Program-made: the position numbers and the translations under genes | Shown here: positions 17,972 through 26,874 of the stretch, piece after piece | How the letters are laid out: every line of letters begins with the position of its first letter | How positions within the stretch are numbered: position 1 is the first letter of the stretch | Assembly: GCA_963667715.1 (NCBI GenBank) | Contig: OY763926.1 | Span: 558,001 to 622,000, forward strand | Direction: 5' to 3' | Length of the DNA stretch: 64,000 bases | From: JAFGDI01 sp963667715 | Lineage (GTDB): Bacteria; Planctomycetota; Phycisphaerae; Sedimentisphaerales; SM23-30 | Notes under the pieces: model-generated | What the model saw: only the letters and a program-made list of their open reading frames with translations | Database searches by the model: none | What the model was told of the DNA's origin: nothing

Positions 17972-18007
17972 GACTACTTATGTAGTCTAATATACTACGC
18001 ATGTAGT
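17972..18007 (-). promoter_or_regulatory. Double operator of the BlaI-type repressor
   Basis: Two palindromes, GACTACTTATGTAGTC (17972-17987) and ACTACGCATGTAGT (17994-18007), have centres 21 bases apart, two helical turns. Both have the ACTAC-N4-GTAGT form typical of BlaI/MecI boxes. They lie 22-57 bases upstream of the repressor start. Confidence 0.85.
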
Positions 18008-18040
18008 CGTAGTGCAAGTGGTTTTCAGAAAAAAATGAAA

Positions 18041-19543
18041 TTATCTCATTTCCACGCCAATACTCGTCGCAGTATCTGGATATATGCTATTGCCGAAATA
18101 ATCCCGGCTGCCGATATTCTGTATCGCCTGTCCGTTGCGATAGGCAGGGGAGCCTTCTTCTAGCTTATAGCCTGCCAGCTCCTTATCCGCTGTCTTACCG
18201 GCCCCCGGATCAGCTAACATTGGATCTTCATAGATCCCGTTTTCATCTTCGGGCATATTGATATGTGCCCCGTAGAAAATATTGTTATCGAATACCGTAT
18301 TCTTCCCACCATCTAGCTTATAACTGGTCTCGCCGTCCACATAGAAAATATTATTATAGAAGTGGGTATTCTCAGCAAACCCTTCCCAATCCCCAAACAC
18401 CACCATCGGCACAGACTGCTTACTATTGAGGTAAATAATATTATTGTAAATATATGTATTCTTTACCGACCCGCCCGAGATATGAAATACCCTCGCATTA
18501 TCCAGCCCATCATTCTGGCTGATATTAAACCGAACGATGGTATTATTACACCCGATATTAGAATCCGAAACCTTCGGCCCGCAGACCAGTAAAAAACCAC
18601 CGTCATTATCGTGGCTATAGTTATACTGTATCGTGGTATTGTTACAGTTGTAGTCGCTGTCAAAACCCTGGCCGTCCTTGGTTCCTTTTGCGTTACATAC
18701 TTCATTGAACTGGATAACGGTATTGTCGCACGACCACGGCCATATCCCCGCCGCATAATCCTCGCACCGCTGCCGACATCCATTCACAAAGTTATGTTCT
18801 ACAATTGCACCATCGCAGCCCCAGGGCTTTATCGCATCACCGCCACAGTCTTCGATCGTATTGCCCCGTATTATCACATTCGTACTCGGAAACCAGTTAC
18901 TCTTGCGATTGATAAAACTGCTCTGCATGCAAATACCGTTTCTATCCGTACGAACAAGTTTGCAATTCTCAATACGCAGATCATTAAATCGCGACTTAAA
19001 CTTTTCCGGCCCCGCAATATTCTGGGCGATTATACCATGCCCTTCGCTATTCTTGTCCAGACTGCCGTAAACATCTCTAATGGTAACATTATTAATATAG
19101 ATATGGTTAGCTGTTCCGCAATCCTGCAGCATTATCCGCAGCCCGGCAATATGATTAACCCGCTCACTTCCTTTATTGGTTATCGCAATATTCGATATCT
19201 CCCAATATTGAGCATTCTTCAATAGCACAGCTTCAAATGCACCGTCACCATGAAAGACTGCCTGCGAACCGCCATCATCAGTAAATAGTTTTATCGGCCG
19301 ACCTTCACTGCCGGAACCCTTTAGCCTCAGCGTCCCGTGATACTCAGTACCCGGTGCAATATGTATCGTATCACCCGGCGTAAATGTTACCCGGTTAAGC
19401 TCGTCAATAGTACGAAATGCCGATAAACGCGTTGTACCGCTATTGCTGTCATCGCCGGTATATGAGTTCAGATAATAATCCGTAGCATATAACCCGCCAG
19501 CCCAAAATAACATAATTGCCGCAATACATATTCTAAGCTTCAT
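18041..19543 (-). CDS. Secreted right-handed beta-helix protein
   Basis: The 500-residue protein has a Sec signal peptide ending at GGLYA. The opening DYYLNSYTGDDSNSGTTRLS and PGDTIHIAPGTEYHGTL are the usual entry into NosD/pectate-lyase-type parallel beta-helices. Repeated coils rich in N, I and V follow, such as NVIIRGNTIEDCGGDAIK and NTTIQYNYSHDNDGGF. It may be a polysaccharide lyase or a carbohydrate-binding structural protein, but I cannot assign catalytic residues. It is 31 bases upstream of aroB on the same strand, but a functional link is not obvious. Confidence 0.8.
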   Translation of the reverse strand: MKLRICIAAIMLFWAGGLYATDYYLNSYTGDDSNSGTTRLSAFRTIDELNRVTFTPGDTIHIAPGTEYHGTLRLKGSGSEGRPIKLFTDDGGSQAVFHGDGAFEAVLLKNAQYWEISNIAITNKGSERVNHIAGLRIMLQDCGTANHIYINNVTIRDVYGSLDKNSEGHGIIAQNIAGPEKFKSRFNDLRIENCKLVRTDRNGICMQSSFINRKSNWFPSTNVIIRGNTIEDCGGDAIKPWGCDGAIVEHNFVNGCRQRCEDYAAGIWPWSCDNTVIQFNEVCNAKGTKDGQGFDSDYNCNNTTIQYNYSHDNDGGFLLVCGPKVSDSNIGCNNTIVRFNISQNDGLDNARVFHISGGSVKNTYIYNNIIYLNSKQSVPMVVFGDWEGFAENTHFYNNIFYVDGETSYKLDGGKNTVFDNNIFYGAHINMPEDENGIYEDPMLADPGAGKTADKELAGYKLEEGSPAYRNGQAIQNIGSRDYFGNSIYPDTATSIGVEMR

Positions 19544-19574
19544 AACATACTTCCTGACTTCTGAGTCTCTCTTC

Positions 19575-20660
19575 CTAGCAAACTATTTCACAATCGCCGA
19601 TACCCTTTGGCAGTATGAAAACCACCTTGCCGTCTTTTACTTTCTTGTCGTGCTTTATTGCTTCGTCGATCTTATCAGCTGTTACTTCCGGGTGCCCGGC
19701 AAAGTCTGCCTCCAGTGGCAGATTAAACTTCACCATTAGCTCGCTTATCCTTGCCAGCTCTTCTTCGGTTATCATCTCTTTCTGCAAGGCCAGCTTGTTA
19801 GCGTATTCTATTCCGATCGAAACAGCCTCACCATGGTGGTAGCGATTATGCCCATCTTCTTTGAACAAAACCTCAACCGCATGTCCGTAAGTATGGCCGT
19901 AGTTTAGTATCTGCCTTAGCCCGCCTTCTTTTTCGTCCTGAGCAACCACGCCAGCCTTAACCTTTACATTCTCGCCCACCAGCTGAGCCATCGTCTCCGG
20001 CTCACACTTAACGATCGTCTCGTGATTCGCTTCCATCCATTCGAAAAATTCCAGGTTCCTGATCACACCATGTTTTACCGATTCCGCCAGCCCACAAGAC
20101 AGCTCGCGCCCCGGCAGTGTCTGCAATACATTCACATCAGCAAATACAAAGCTCGGCTGATTAAATGCACCGATCATATTCTTGCCGCGCGGATGGTTAA
20201 TTCCTGTTTTTCCGCCCACACTGCTATCTACCATTGCCAGCAGACTTGTCGGTATCTGGACAAACTTTGTACCGCGTTTGAAACTTGCCGCCGCATAACC
20301 CGCCAGATCGCCGATCACTCCGCCACCCAGTGCAATTATGGTATCAGATCGCTCGATCTCCAGATCGAACAGCTCGTCATATATCTTAAATAGCACTTCC
20401 TTATCTTTAGACTGCTCACCCGCTTCAACTTCGATTACACCCGCCTGAATTTCCGCCGCTTCCAGACTCTGCTTAACCTGCTGGGCGTACAGCTCGCCAA
20501 CATTGCTGTCGGTTATTATTACCGCCTTTTTCCTGCCCAGATGAAAAGCTAAACACTCACCTAATTTGTCAATTATATTACAGCCAATATAAATAGGATA
20601 GCTGCGGTCGCCAAGGTCAACTGGAACTATATTGCTTTGTAGCTCTTCATATATTTTCAT
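19575..20660 (-). CDS. aroB: 3-dehydroquinate synthase
   Basis: This is the second step of the shikimate pathway, converting DAHP to 3-dehydroquinate with NAD and a divalent metal. The 361-residue length is normal. Motifs are the NAD-binding GGGVIGDLAGYAAASF, then PTSLLAMVDSSVGGKTGIN and KNMIGAFNQP, with metal ligands in CGLAESVKHG and GHTYGHAVE. The start is ATG 20658-20660. Confidence 0.96.
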   Translation of the reverse strand: MKIYEELQSNIVPVDLGDRSYPIYIGCNIIDKLGECLAFHLGRKKAVIITDSNVGELYAQQVKQSLEAAEIQAGVIEVEAGEQSKDKEVLFKIYDELFDLEIERSDTIIALGGGVIGDLAGYAAASFKRGTKFVQIPTSLLAMVDSSVGGKTGINHPRGKNMIGAFNQPSFVFADVNVLQTLPGRELSCGLAESVKHGVIRNLEFFEWMEANHETIVKCEPETMAQLVGENVKVKAGVVAQDEKEGGLRQILNYGHTYGHAVEVLFKEDGHNRYHHGEAVSIGIEYANKLALQKEMITEEELARISELMVKFNLPLEADFAGHPEVTADKIDEAIKHDKKVKDGKVVFILPKGIGDCEIVC

Positions 20661-20720
20661 TTCGTATTACAGATCCTGATCTAAAGGTTATTTTCTGATT
20701 CAATTTACTAATTCCCAATT

Positions 20721-20749
20721 TCTAAATCCTAAATCCTAAATCCTAATCC
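20721..20749. repeat. Short tandem 7-mer repeat
   Basis: AAATCCT is repeated three times in direct tandem. The same word series occurs inside family C repeats and at 43815-43830, so this is probably a family C remnant. Confidence 0.6.
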
Positions 20750-20848
20750 ATTATGATATTGAAAATTCTCTCACTAAGCAATTATTTTACCCGGCTTATA
20801 TATAGCTCTACTCCCACACTCAATAAAAAAAGAGTATATCACCACTGT

Positions 20849-20930
20849 CACATAAAAGAAAAGCCGGAACTATCTCTCTCTAATCTCTTATCTCTAAATA
20901 GCTTAGGGAAAGCGTTCCGGCTTTTATGTG
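20849..20930 (-). terminator. Long hairpin, probable terminator of the MCP gene
   Basis: AAAAGCCGGAAC (20859-20870) pairs perfectly with GTTCCGGCTTTT (20914-20925), extended by CACATAAAAG/CTTTTATGTG with a bulge. The loop is about 43 bases. It lies downstream of the MCP stop and an A tract at 20824-20831 gives a T run on the minus strand. Confidence 0.6.
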
Positions 20931-21015
20931 TGCGATTATTTTTTCTTACGTCTTATTTCTTTTGCTTACTGCTTCTGGTAGCAATCACAAAATAGCAAGC
21001 TCTGTGGATAAAAAC

Positions 21016-22449
21016 CTATCTCTTACCGCCAACCAGACTTACCAGATGACTTACCACATTGTTCATCTCCTTGGCTTGCCTGTCAACTTCGTCTGCTGCC
21101 ATTGCCGAATCTTCTGCATTAGCCGCATTTGACTGGGTCACTTTATCAATAACTGATACCGCAGTATTGAGTTGTTGAATACCTTCAGCTTGTTCAGTAT
21201 ATGCCACGGTAATTTCATTTTCTAGTTTGGTTACATTACTGATAGAGTCGCTGATCGCTTCAAAACTTTTGCCTACTTCTGTTACTATAGATACACCGCT
21301 TATAGCACTTTGTACAGATTTCTCGATCAGCTGGGCTGTATTACTTGCCGCTTCCGCTGAACGCATAGCCAGGTTACGTACCTCTTCGGCTACTACAGCA
21401 AAACCTTTTCCGGATTCTCCCGCTCTGGCCGCTTCAACTGCCGCATTCAATGCCAGCAGATTAGTCTGAAATGCGATCTCATCAATTGTCTTTACGATCG
21501 CCTGCGTTTCCTGCGATGATTTATTGATCTCTTCTATCGCTGAGTTCATGCGTTCCATAGCATTAATGCCATCCTGTGAGGCATTGTTTGCCATTGAAAC
21601 ATATCTGTTGGCTTCTGTCGTTTTTGTCATATTTCCCTGGGTCATGCTGGATATCTCTTCCAGTGACGCTGATGATTCTTCTATTCCCGCTACCTGTTCA
21701 TTGGTACCGTCTTTCATTGTAATAGAACTCATCTTGATCTTACCTGACATCTCTGTCAATTGTGCCACTGATACACATAACAGCTCGATTATCTTGTTGA
21801 TCGGCCCTATTACTGATTTACTAATTATAAACCAGGTACCCGCCAGACATACCACAACCAATGCCGCGGCGATTACCAGAAGGGTTATATTCATATTCTG
21901 GGTTCTGCTGGCAACATTACCAATATTTTGTTTCAGGTAGTCGGCCATGTCCTGCGCCAGGCCCTGAAACTTATTAAAGTACTCTTCGCTCTGTTTGCCC
22001 AGTTTGCCCGCCATTTCGCTTGCCTGTTCAAAGCTCAAACCTGATTCCACGCCTGCCATTGCGCCATAAGCTTTTTTGGCATTTGCTGTGTATTCTTTGT
22101 ATCTGTTGAGAAGCTGTGACACTTCCTGAAGTTTCTCGCTCTCAATTGCTGCGTCAGATAGTATTGACTCTAAAGATTTTACAACTGTCTGACTCTCTTC
22201 TTCAGCTTTCGCTATAGATTCTGGCTCGCCCAAAATAACTGCATCTTGATAGAGTTTGCTTTGGGCCTTAAAGCTGGCAAATGCCTGTTGGCTGTTCTGG
22301 GTTGCAGGAAATATCTTTTCTGAAATATCTATTAGGATATTACCGTTCTGGATACCAAGTATATAACTGGAAAGTGAATTCGCCAGAATACCTATTAATA
22401 ATATACCTACGACTGACCATAATTTGGTTTTAATTCCTATGTTATTCAT
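21016..22449 (-). CDS. Methyl-accepting chemotaxis protein
   Basis: The 477-residue transducer has membrane helix 1 (residues 10-30), a four-helix-type periplasmic domain of about 155 residues, and membrane helix 2 (188-210). A HAMP-like region follows, then the cytoplasmic signalling hairpin with the invariant tip region DEIAFQTNLLALNAAVEAAR. It reports ligand binding to CheA/CheW; no che genes are in the window. Its periplasmic domain resembles that of the histidine kinase at 31598 along its length: GILLIGILANS, FKAQSKLYQDAVILG against GILLISIVINS, FKTQLRHYQDSVVFG. That suggests the same stimulus. The ribosome site is AGGA before ATG 22449. No C-terminal NWETF-type receptor tail is present. 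Confidence 0.95.
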   Translation of the reverse strand: MNNIGIKTKLWSVVGILLIGILANSLSSYILGIQNGNILIDISEKIFPATQNSQQAFASFKAQSKLYQDAVILGEPESIAKAEEESQTVVKSLESILSDAAIESEKLQEVSQLLNRYKEYTANAKKAYGAMAGVESGLSFEQASEMAGKLGKQSEEYFNKFQGLAQDMADYLKQNIGNVASRTQNMNITLLVIAAALVVVCLAGTWFIISKSVIGPINKIIELLCVSVAQLTEMSGKIKMSSITMKDGTNEQVAGIEESSASLEEISSMTQGNMTKTTEANRYVSMANNASQDGINAMERMNSAIEEINKSSQETQAIVKTIDEIAFQTNLLALNAAVEAARAGESGKGFAVVAEEVRNLAMRSAEAASNTAQLIEKSVQSAISGVSIVTEVGKSFEAISDSISNVTKLENEITVAYTEQAEGIQQLNTAVSVIDKVTQSNAANAEDSAMAADEVDRQAKEMNNVVSHLVSLVGGKR

Positions 22450-22831
22450 GTGTACTTCCTACTTATACTTTTTTTATATTTACAATGAATAAGTTAACTA
22501 CTTTTTACGTTTATTTATTCGGTTAATAATATGGCAGACTATAATGGAATGTACTTAATAAAGTTTATTTTATTTTACCTATTTTTATAATTGTGGTAGG
22601 CGGTAATGTTTTTTTAGCTTAAAAAAAAATTATATAACTGTTGTGTTTTTTTGTGGTTATGGTATGATTACTACGTTTTCGGGGTGAAGCAGGGAGTGTT
22701 ATAATTATTTTTTTTCATTAGAAAAAGCTAAATATAGAGCCATTAATTGCCGTTGATGAGAATGGAAATAGTCAAAAAATGTTATATGTCAAAGGGGTTT
22801 GTACATTTATTTCAGGTTATAGGTCATTTCA
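22450..22831. other. Divergent intergenic region, AT-rich
   Basis: About 380 bases between the MCP and the XRE-cupin regulator. It must hold both promoters. I see long T and A runs but no clear operator palindrome and no gene. Confidence 0.5.
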
Positions 22832-24061
22832 TTGATTAATTTCGATTTTAGTATAATCCAATATCTTCGTCAAAAGCGTGGTTTGAGTCGTGAGCAGCTT
22901 GCAAATGCTTGCAATATTTCCAGGCAAACTGTTGCAAATATAGAAAATTGCAAAAGCATACCTGCTATTTCTATTGTTATGAAGATTGCAGAGGCTCTTG
23001 ACGTTAAATATGATGAGCTCATAAATTATGCCAGAAGAAGCAATACTTCAAGGGTTAAAGCTCTCGAATTCCGTATCCCCGGACAGCTCTCGCCAGGGCT
23101 CTTTTTTGAGGCTGGCCAAAAGGCTATTGCTTATATGGACCTACTTAAAGGGGTTAGCTATAGACTCAAAAGGTACCAGGTACAGATTGTTTATGTTATC
23201 GACGGCGAAATTGCTATTGAATGCCATTGTTGTAGTAAAACAGCAACTACCGGACAATATGTCAGCTGTGACGGCGTAGACTGTCAGATTACCGCTGTAT
23301 CGGGAAACGCTAAAGTTGTTTCTGTATTTTTACCTAATCCCAATCCCGCTGCCGATATCTTACAGGTCAACCGTAAGCCAGGACCTGATGGGCTATTTAC
23401 TCTCATTAAAAACGATTCGGAAATGGTTAAAGAGCCGAGTAAGGAATTTGACTTCTCTGTCATTAAGGTTCACAGACAGGCTAAAGGTATCAGTCTGGCC
23501 CAGTTGGCTCAGGGCTCTGGCATTGCCATTGCCTCTTTAACCGCTATCGAGCAGGGCAAAAAGCATCCTTCCTTTCAGACTCTTGAGGCTATTGTTAATT
23601 GCCTGGGGATCAGTCTCGTCGATTATCTCAAACTGGTTCGCAAAGGTTGTTGCAATGTTAGAGATACTATACGGGCTTCGATGGACGGCACAAACCCTGA
23701 TTCCTCTCAAAGTGTCACTATACCGCTTATGCAGATGAAATATCAGCGATACAGGCTCGGGTATCTTTCAAATGACTCTGGACAAACTGTAGTTGTGCCG
23801 GAAAAAAATATGTATGTCGTCGAAGAAAAGTTTATCATTGTTATCGATGGCTCCCAAACTATAAATGTCGCTGGTAAAGCATACGAAATTTCTGCTGGCC
23901 AGGGACTCGTTTTCGACGGCAGGGGGATCCATAACTATAAGATTGATAAGGATAATAGTAGCTTTGCTCTCTTTTCCGTGAGACCAGGAACTATTTACGA
24001 CGATTCCGTATACGATGATTCCAGAAATCACACCTTGTTCCTGCACGGCGATATTATGTAG
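22832..24061 (+). CDS. Transcriptional regulator with duplicated XRE-cupin unit
   Basis: The 409-residue protein is built as HTH - cupin - HTH - cupin. The first XRE domain is residues 8-64 (LRQKRGLSREQLANACNISR, TVANIENCKSIPA). A first cupin spans about 75-175 (YVIDGEIAIEC). The second XRE is about 207-263 (HRQAKGISLAQLAQGSGIA, LTAIEQGKKHPSFQTLEAI). The second cupin is about 300-400 (FIIVIDGSQTINVAGKAYEI, GQGLVFDGRGIHNYKI). Single XRE-cupin regulators are common and sense small metabolites; the double form suggests an internal duplication, with the first cupin degenerate. TTG 22832 is the start and the ribosome site is weak. It sits between the MCP and the binding-protein modules and may control them. 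Confidence 0.85.
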   Translation: MINFDFSIIQYLRQKRGLSREQLANACNISRQTVANIENCKSIPAISIVMKIAEALDVKYDELINYARRSNTSRVKALEFRIPGQLSPGLFFEAGQKAIAYMDLLKGVSYRLKRYQVQIVYVIDGEIAIECHCCSKTATTGQYVSCDGVDCQITAVSGNAKVVSVFLPNPNPAADILQVNRKPGPDGLFTLIKNDSEMVKEPSKEFDFSVIKVHRQAKGISLAQLAQGSGIAIASLTAIEQGKKHPSFQTLEAIVNCLGISLVDYLKLVRKGCCNVRDTIRASMDGTNPDSSQSVTIPLMQMKYQRYRLGYLSNDSGQTVVVPEKNMYVVEEKFIIVIDGSQTINVAGKAYEISAGQGLVFDGRGIHNYKIDKDNSSFALFSVRPGTIYDDSVYDDSRNHTLFLHGDIM

Positions 24062-24482
24062 AGCTTGCCTGTTGTTGTACTATTGCTTTACTGACTCTTA
24101 TTGTCGTTTTCATATCTAAACCGCTTTTTCAGCGTTGAAAACAGTTCTTAATGTGATCCTTTGTTGTGTTTTTTGTCTTAACTCCTTTTCTGTTAAATCT
24201 TTACGTGGGGGGTGTGCTTGTGTGCTTGTTGTTATTGGACCTTGGAAATAATTGTAATATTTTTTTTAATGCAAAATATTGTTAATGAATTATCTCCTAA
24301 AACGAAATTTTTAGCACTGAAAAGATACTTCATACGCATTCTTCTTGTTTTATTTTAGTGGCTATAACCGTATTTTTGCTTAAAGAAAATCTTATAATGA
24401 AACGAAATACTAAATGTTTTTATCAAAAAGCTTAATTAACGTCTTATTTTTCAACCGCTTGAATTATTAACGGAGACAGATT

Positions 24483-24941
24483 ATGAAAAGACAATTATGT
24501 GTGCTGATCCTGTTTTGTTTTTGCTTGTTTATAGCGACGCAGGCAGGTGCGGTAGAGGTACCGGCAGCAGAAATAGTGTTAGTTGCCAATGTAGATGTGC
24601 CAGGTACGACTTTGGACGTTGGCTCTGTAGAAAAAGTGTTTCTTGGTAAAACCAGCTCAGTTGGTAATAAAAAGATAGAAGTTACCACATTAAAGGGTGG
24701 CGATGTGCATGATGCTTTCTTGAAAAACTATATCAAAAAAACGGCCAATCAGTTCAAAAATTCATGGAAAAAGCTGGTCTTCTCTGGTAAGGCAAAGATG
24801 CCTAAAGAGTTTGCTACCGAAAAGGAAATGGTAGCCTATATAGCCAAGACTTCTGGTGCAATTGGCTATGTCCATGTAAAAACTTCTACTGATGACAGTA
24901 TCATGTCAGATAAGGTCAAAGTGTTAACGATCAAAAAGTAA
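24483..24941 (+). CDS. Small periplasmic PstS-like substrate-binding protein, module 1
   Basis: The 152-residue protein has a signal peptide ending QAGAVEV. The mature part (VLVANVDVPGTTLDVGSVEKVFLGK, FKNSWKKLVFSGKA, ATEKEMVAYIAKTSGAIGYVH) is a short phosphate-type binding-protein fold, about half the size of PstS. Such small proteins occur beside outer-membrane porins and sensor kinases in other Gram-negative bacteria. No ABC permease or ATPase is nearby, so a sensing role is more likely than uptake. The ribosome site is ACGGAG before ATG 24483. It is followed after 26 bases by a barrel gene. Paralogues are at 26390 and 28561. Confidence 0.85.
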   Translation: MKRQLCVLILFCFCLFIATQAGAVEVPAAEIVLVANVDVPGTTLDVGSVEKVFLGKTSSVGNKKIEVTTLKGGDVHDAFLKNYIKKTANQFKNSWKKLVFSGKAKMPKEFATEKEMVAYIAKTSGAIGYVHVKTSTDDSIMSDKVKVLTIKK

Positions 24942-24967
24942 AACAAGACGCAGAATAGAGGTATAAA

Positions 24968-26143
24968 ATGAAGAACAGATATATGAAAATAATTACTTTT
25001 ATAGCGGCTGCTTTACTGTTTGCAGATACCGCTGTTGCAATTGAGCTTGATATGGAACCGATTGGTTTTCCGATAGAGAAGATCGATGTTCATGGTTTTG
25101 TAAGTCAGGGATATATGGTTAGTTCTAATAACAATATTTTTGGTGACAGTAAAAGTGGTTCAATTGATTTTAGGGACTTTGGAATTAACTTCTCAGGAAA
25201 TTTAACTGAAGATATTCGGTTGGCAGTACAGTTTGCCGGCTATAATCTTGGTGGTCAGGGTGGTGATAATCTCAATCTCCATTATGGCTATGCAGATTAT
25301 CGCCTGTCTGATGAAATTGGTTTTCGTCTGGGGCGTATCAGGGTTCCGGCTGGTTTGTATAATGAAACTCGTGATATTGATATGCTGCGTAGCTCGGTAT
25401 TTATGCCGCAATCAATTTATCCCGAAGTTTTCCGTGAATACTATGCTTCTAATGATGCCGCTGCTATTTACGGCGGTATTGACATGAACGATATGGGGTT
25501 CTTGTCCTATCAGGTATATGGTGGTTATCTGATCGATGATGAAGATCCGACTGCTGACGTGCCGTATATGATTACAGGTTGGGGGTTTGAAAATGTCAGA
25601 TTCCCGGGAGCCAGGCCTACTTATGGTTCGCAGCTAGTGTGGGATACTCCAGTAGATGGTTTGCGTTTTAGTCATACTTGGCGTAGGTTTGACAGCATAG
25701 CGACTGTTGAAATGCCTACTCCTGGCGGACCGGTTCCGATTACGCTGGAACTTGACAATTATGCTAACCAGATATGGTCAGCTGAATATCAAACTGGTAA
25801 GTGGACCTTTGCCTCAGAGTACGGGTATATTCGCGTAAACAGTCAGCCTGAGGATACATCATGGTATACCAGTGTGAATTATGAAGTTTCTGATAAACTT
25901 TCAGTCGGAAGTTACTACTCGGTTTATGCTCATGAACGTGGCGGTTTAAATGAAGCTGATGGCGTTAATGGCAAAGCCAGAACATTAGCATTATTCGGAA
26001 AGTATAATATTACCTATAACTGGAATGTTAAAGCTCAGATAGACTTCATGCATGGTACAGCTAATAATCAGAATCATTCCTTGTCACCAAATGATAAGAT
26101 GGACAGTATATTGCTTTCATTCAAGACTGGTTGGTCGTTCTGA
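24968..26143 (+). CDS. Outer-membrane beta-barrel (porin-like), module 1
   Basis: The 391-residue protein has a signal peptide ending ADTAVA. It shows alternating amphipathic strands with aromatic girdles (GYMVSSNNNIFGD, RDFGINFSGNLTEDIRLAVQ, RLGRIRVPAGLYNETRDIDM) and a C-terminal Phe (FKTGWSF), as required for barrel insertion. It is probably a specific porin through which the ligand of the partner binding protein enters. The length fits a 16-stranded barrel, but I cannot count strands with certainty. The ribosome site is GAGG. It forms a two-gene unit with the gene at 24483 and ends in its own terminator. Confidence 0.82.
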   Translation: MKNRYMKIITFIAAALLFADTAVAIELDMEPIGFPIEKIDVHGFVSQGYMVSSNNNIFGDSKSGSIDFRDFGINFSGNLTEDIRLAVQFAGYNLGGQGGDNLNLHYGYADYRLSDEIGFRLGRIRVPAGLYNETRDIDMLRSSVFMPQSIYPEVFREYYASNDAAAIYGGIDMNDMGFLSYQVYGGYLIDDEDPTADVPYMITGWGFENVRFPGARPTYGSQLVWDTPVDGLRFSHTWRRFDSIATVEMPTPGGPVPITLELDNYANQIWSAEYQTGKWTFASEYGYIRVNSQPEDTSWYTSVNYEVSDKLSVGSYYSVYAHERGGLNEADGVNGKARTLALFGKYNITYNWNVKAQIDFMHGTANNQNHSLSPNDKMDSILLSFKTGWSF

Positions 26144-26169
26144 TAATAAATATTATGGTAAATTATAGT

Positions 26170-26205
26170 AGGCCGTCGTAATACGCGATGGCCTGCTTTT
26201 TTTTT
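26170..26205 (+). terminator. Terminator of module 1
   Basis: AGGCCGTCG (26170-26178) pairs with CGATGGCCT (26186-26194) with one G-T, followed by GC and a T run. Confidence 0.88.
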
Positions 26206-26279
26206 ATTTCATCAAAAATGATATTTTTGTTTTGGTTACTGTGGGCTATTGCATGTTGATCTCAATAGTTTAACATTAA

Positions 26280-26303
26280 AATACCAGTAATTAAACTGGT
26301 ATT
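26280..26303. promoter_or_regulatory. Operator-like palindrome before module 2
   Basis: AATACCAGT (26280-26288) and ACTGGTATT (26295-26303) are exact inverse complements with a 6-base centre, 87 bases before the module 2 start. No T run follows, so a protein-binding site is more likely than a terminator. No equivalent was found before modules 1 and 3. Confidence 0.45.
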
Positions 26304-26389
26304 GTGTTAGAGTTTTGTATTTAGTGTATTGCCACATTGTTTTATAAGTTTTGTATTTCAACAGTTATTATTGTTATTGGAGACATATT

Positions 26390-26848
26390 ATGAAAAGACA
26401 AGTGTGTATGCTTATCCTGTTTTGTATTAGCTTATTCATAGCGACGCAGGCAGGTGCAGTAGAGATACCGGCAGCAGAAATAGTGCTGGTTGCCAATGTA
26501 GATGTGCCAGGTACAACTTTGGACGTTGGCTCTGTAGAAAAAGTGTTTCTTGGTAAAACCAGCTCAGTTGGTAATAAAAAGATAGAAGTTACCATATTAA
26601 AAGCTGGTGATGTTCATAACTCTTTCTTGAAGAATTATATCAAGAAAACTGCCAGCCAGTTTATCAATTCATGGAAGAAGTTGGTATTTTCCGGTAAGGC
26701 AAAGATGCCTAAAGAGTTTGCTACCGAAAAGGAAATGGTAGCCTATATAGCCAAGACTTCTGGTGCTATTGGTTATGTCCATGTAAAAACTTCTACTGAT
26801 GATAGTATCATGTCAGACAAGGTCAAAGTATTAACGATCAAAAAGTAA
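26390..26848 (+). CDS. Small periplasmic PstS-like substrate-binding protein, module 2
   Basis: This 152-residue paralogue is nearly identical to the module 1 protein. Most differences fall at the signal peptide and in about 15 residues of the middle (VTILKAGDVHNSFLKNYIKKTASQFINSWK). Long tracts of DNA are the same between the two, including the last 100 bases and the spacer to the next gene. ATG 26390 is the start, preceded by TTGGAG; a longer frame from 26351 would precede the signal peptide with an unlikely extension. Confidence 0.85.
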   Translation: MKRQVCMLILFCISLFIATQAGAVEIPAAEIVLVANVDVPGTTLDVGSVEKVFLGKTSSVGNKKIEVTILKAGDVHNSFLKNYIKKTASQFINSWKKLVFSGKAKMPKEFATEKEMVAYIAKTSGAIGYVHVKTSTDDSIMSDKVKVLTIKK

Positions 26849-26874
26849 AACAAGACGCTGGATAGAGGTATAAA

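Noticed and set aside
20721..20749. Tandem AAATCCT units as a CRISPR-like array
   Set aside because: Repeat unit is 7 bases with no spacers; it is a fragment of family C text.
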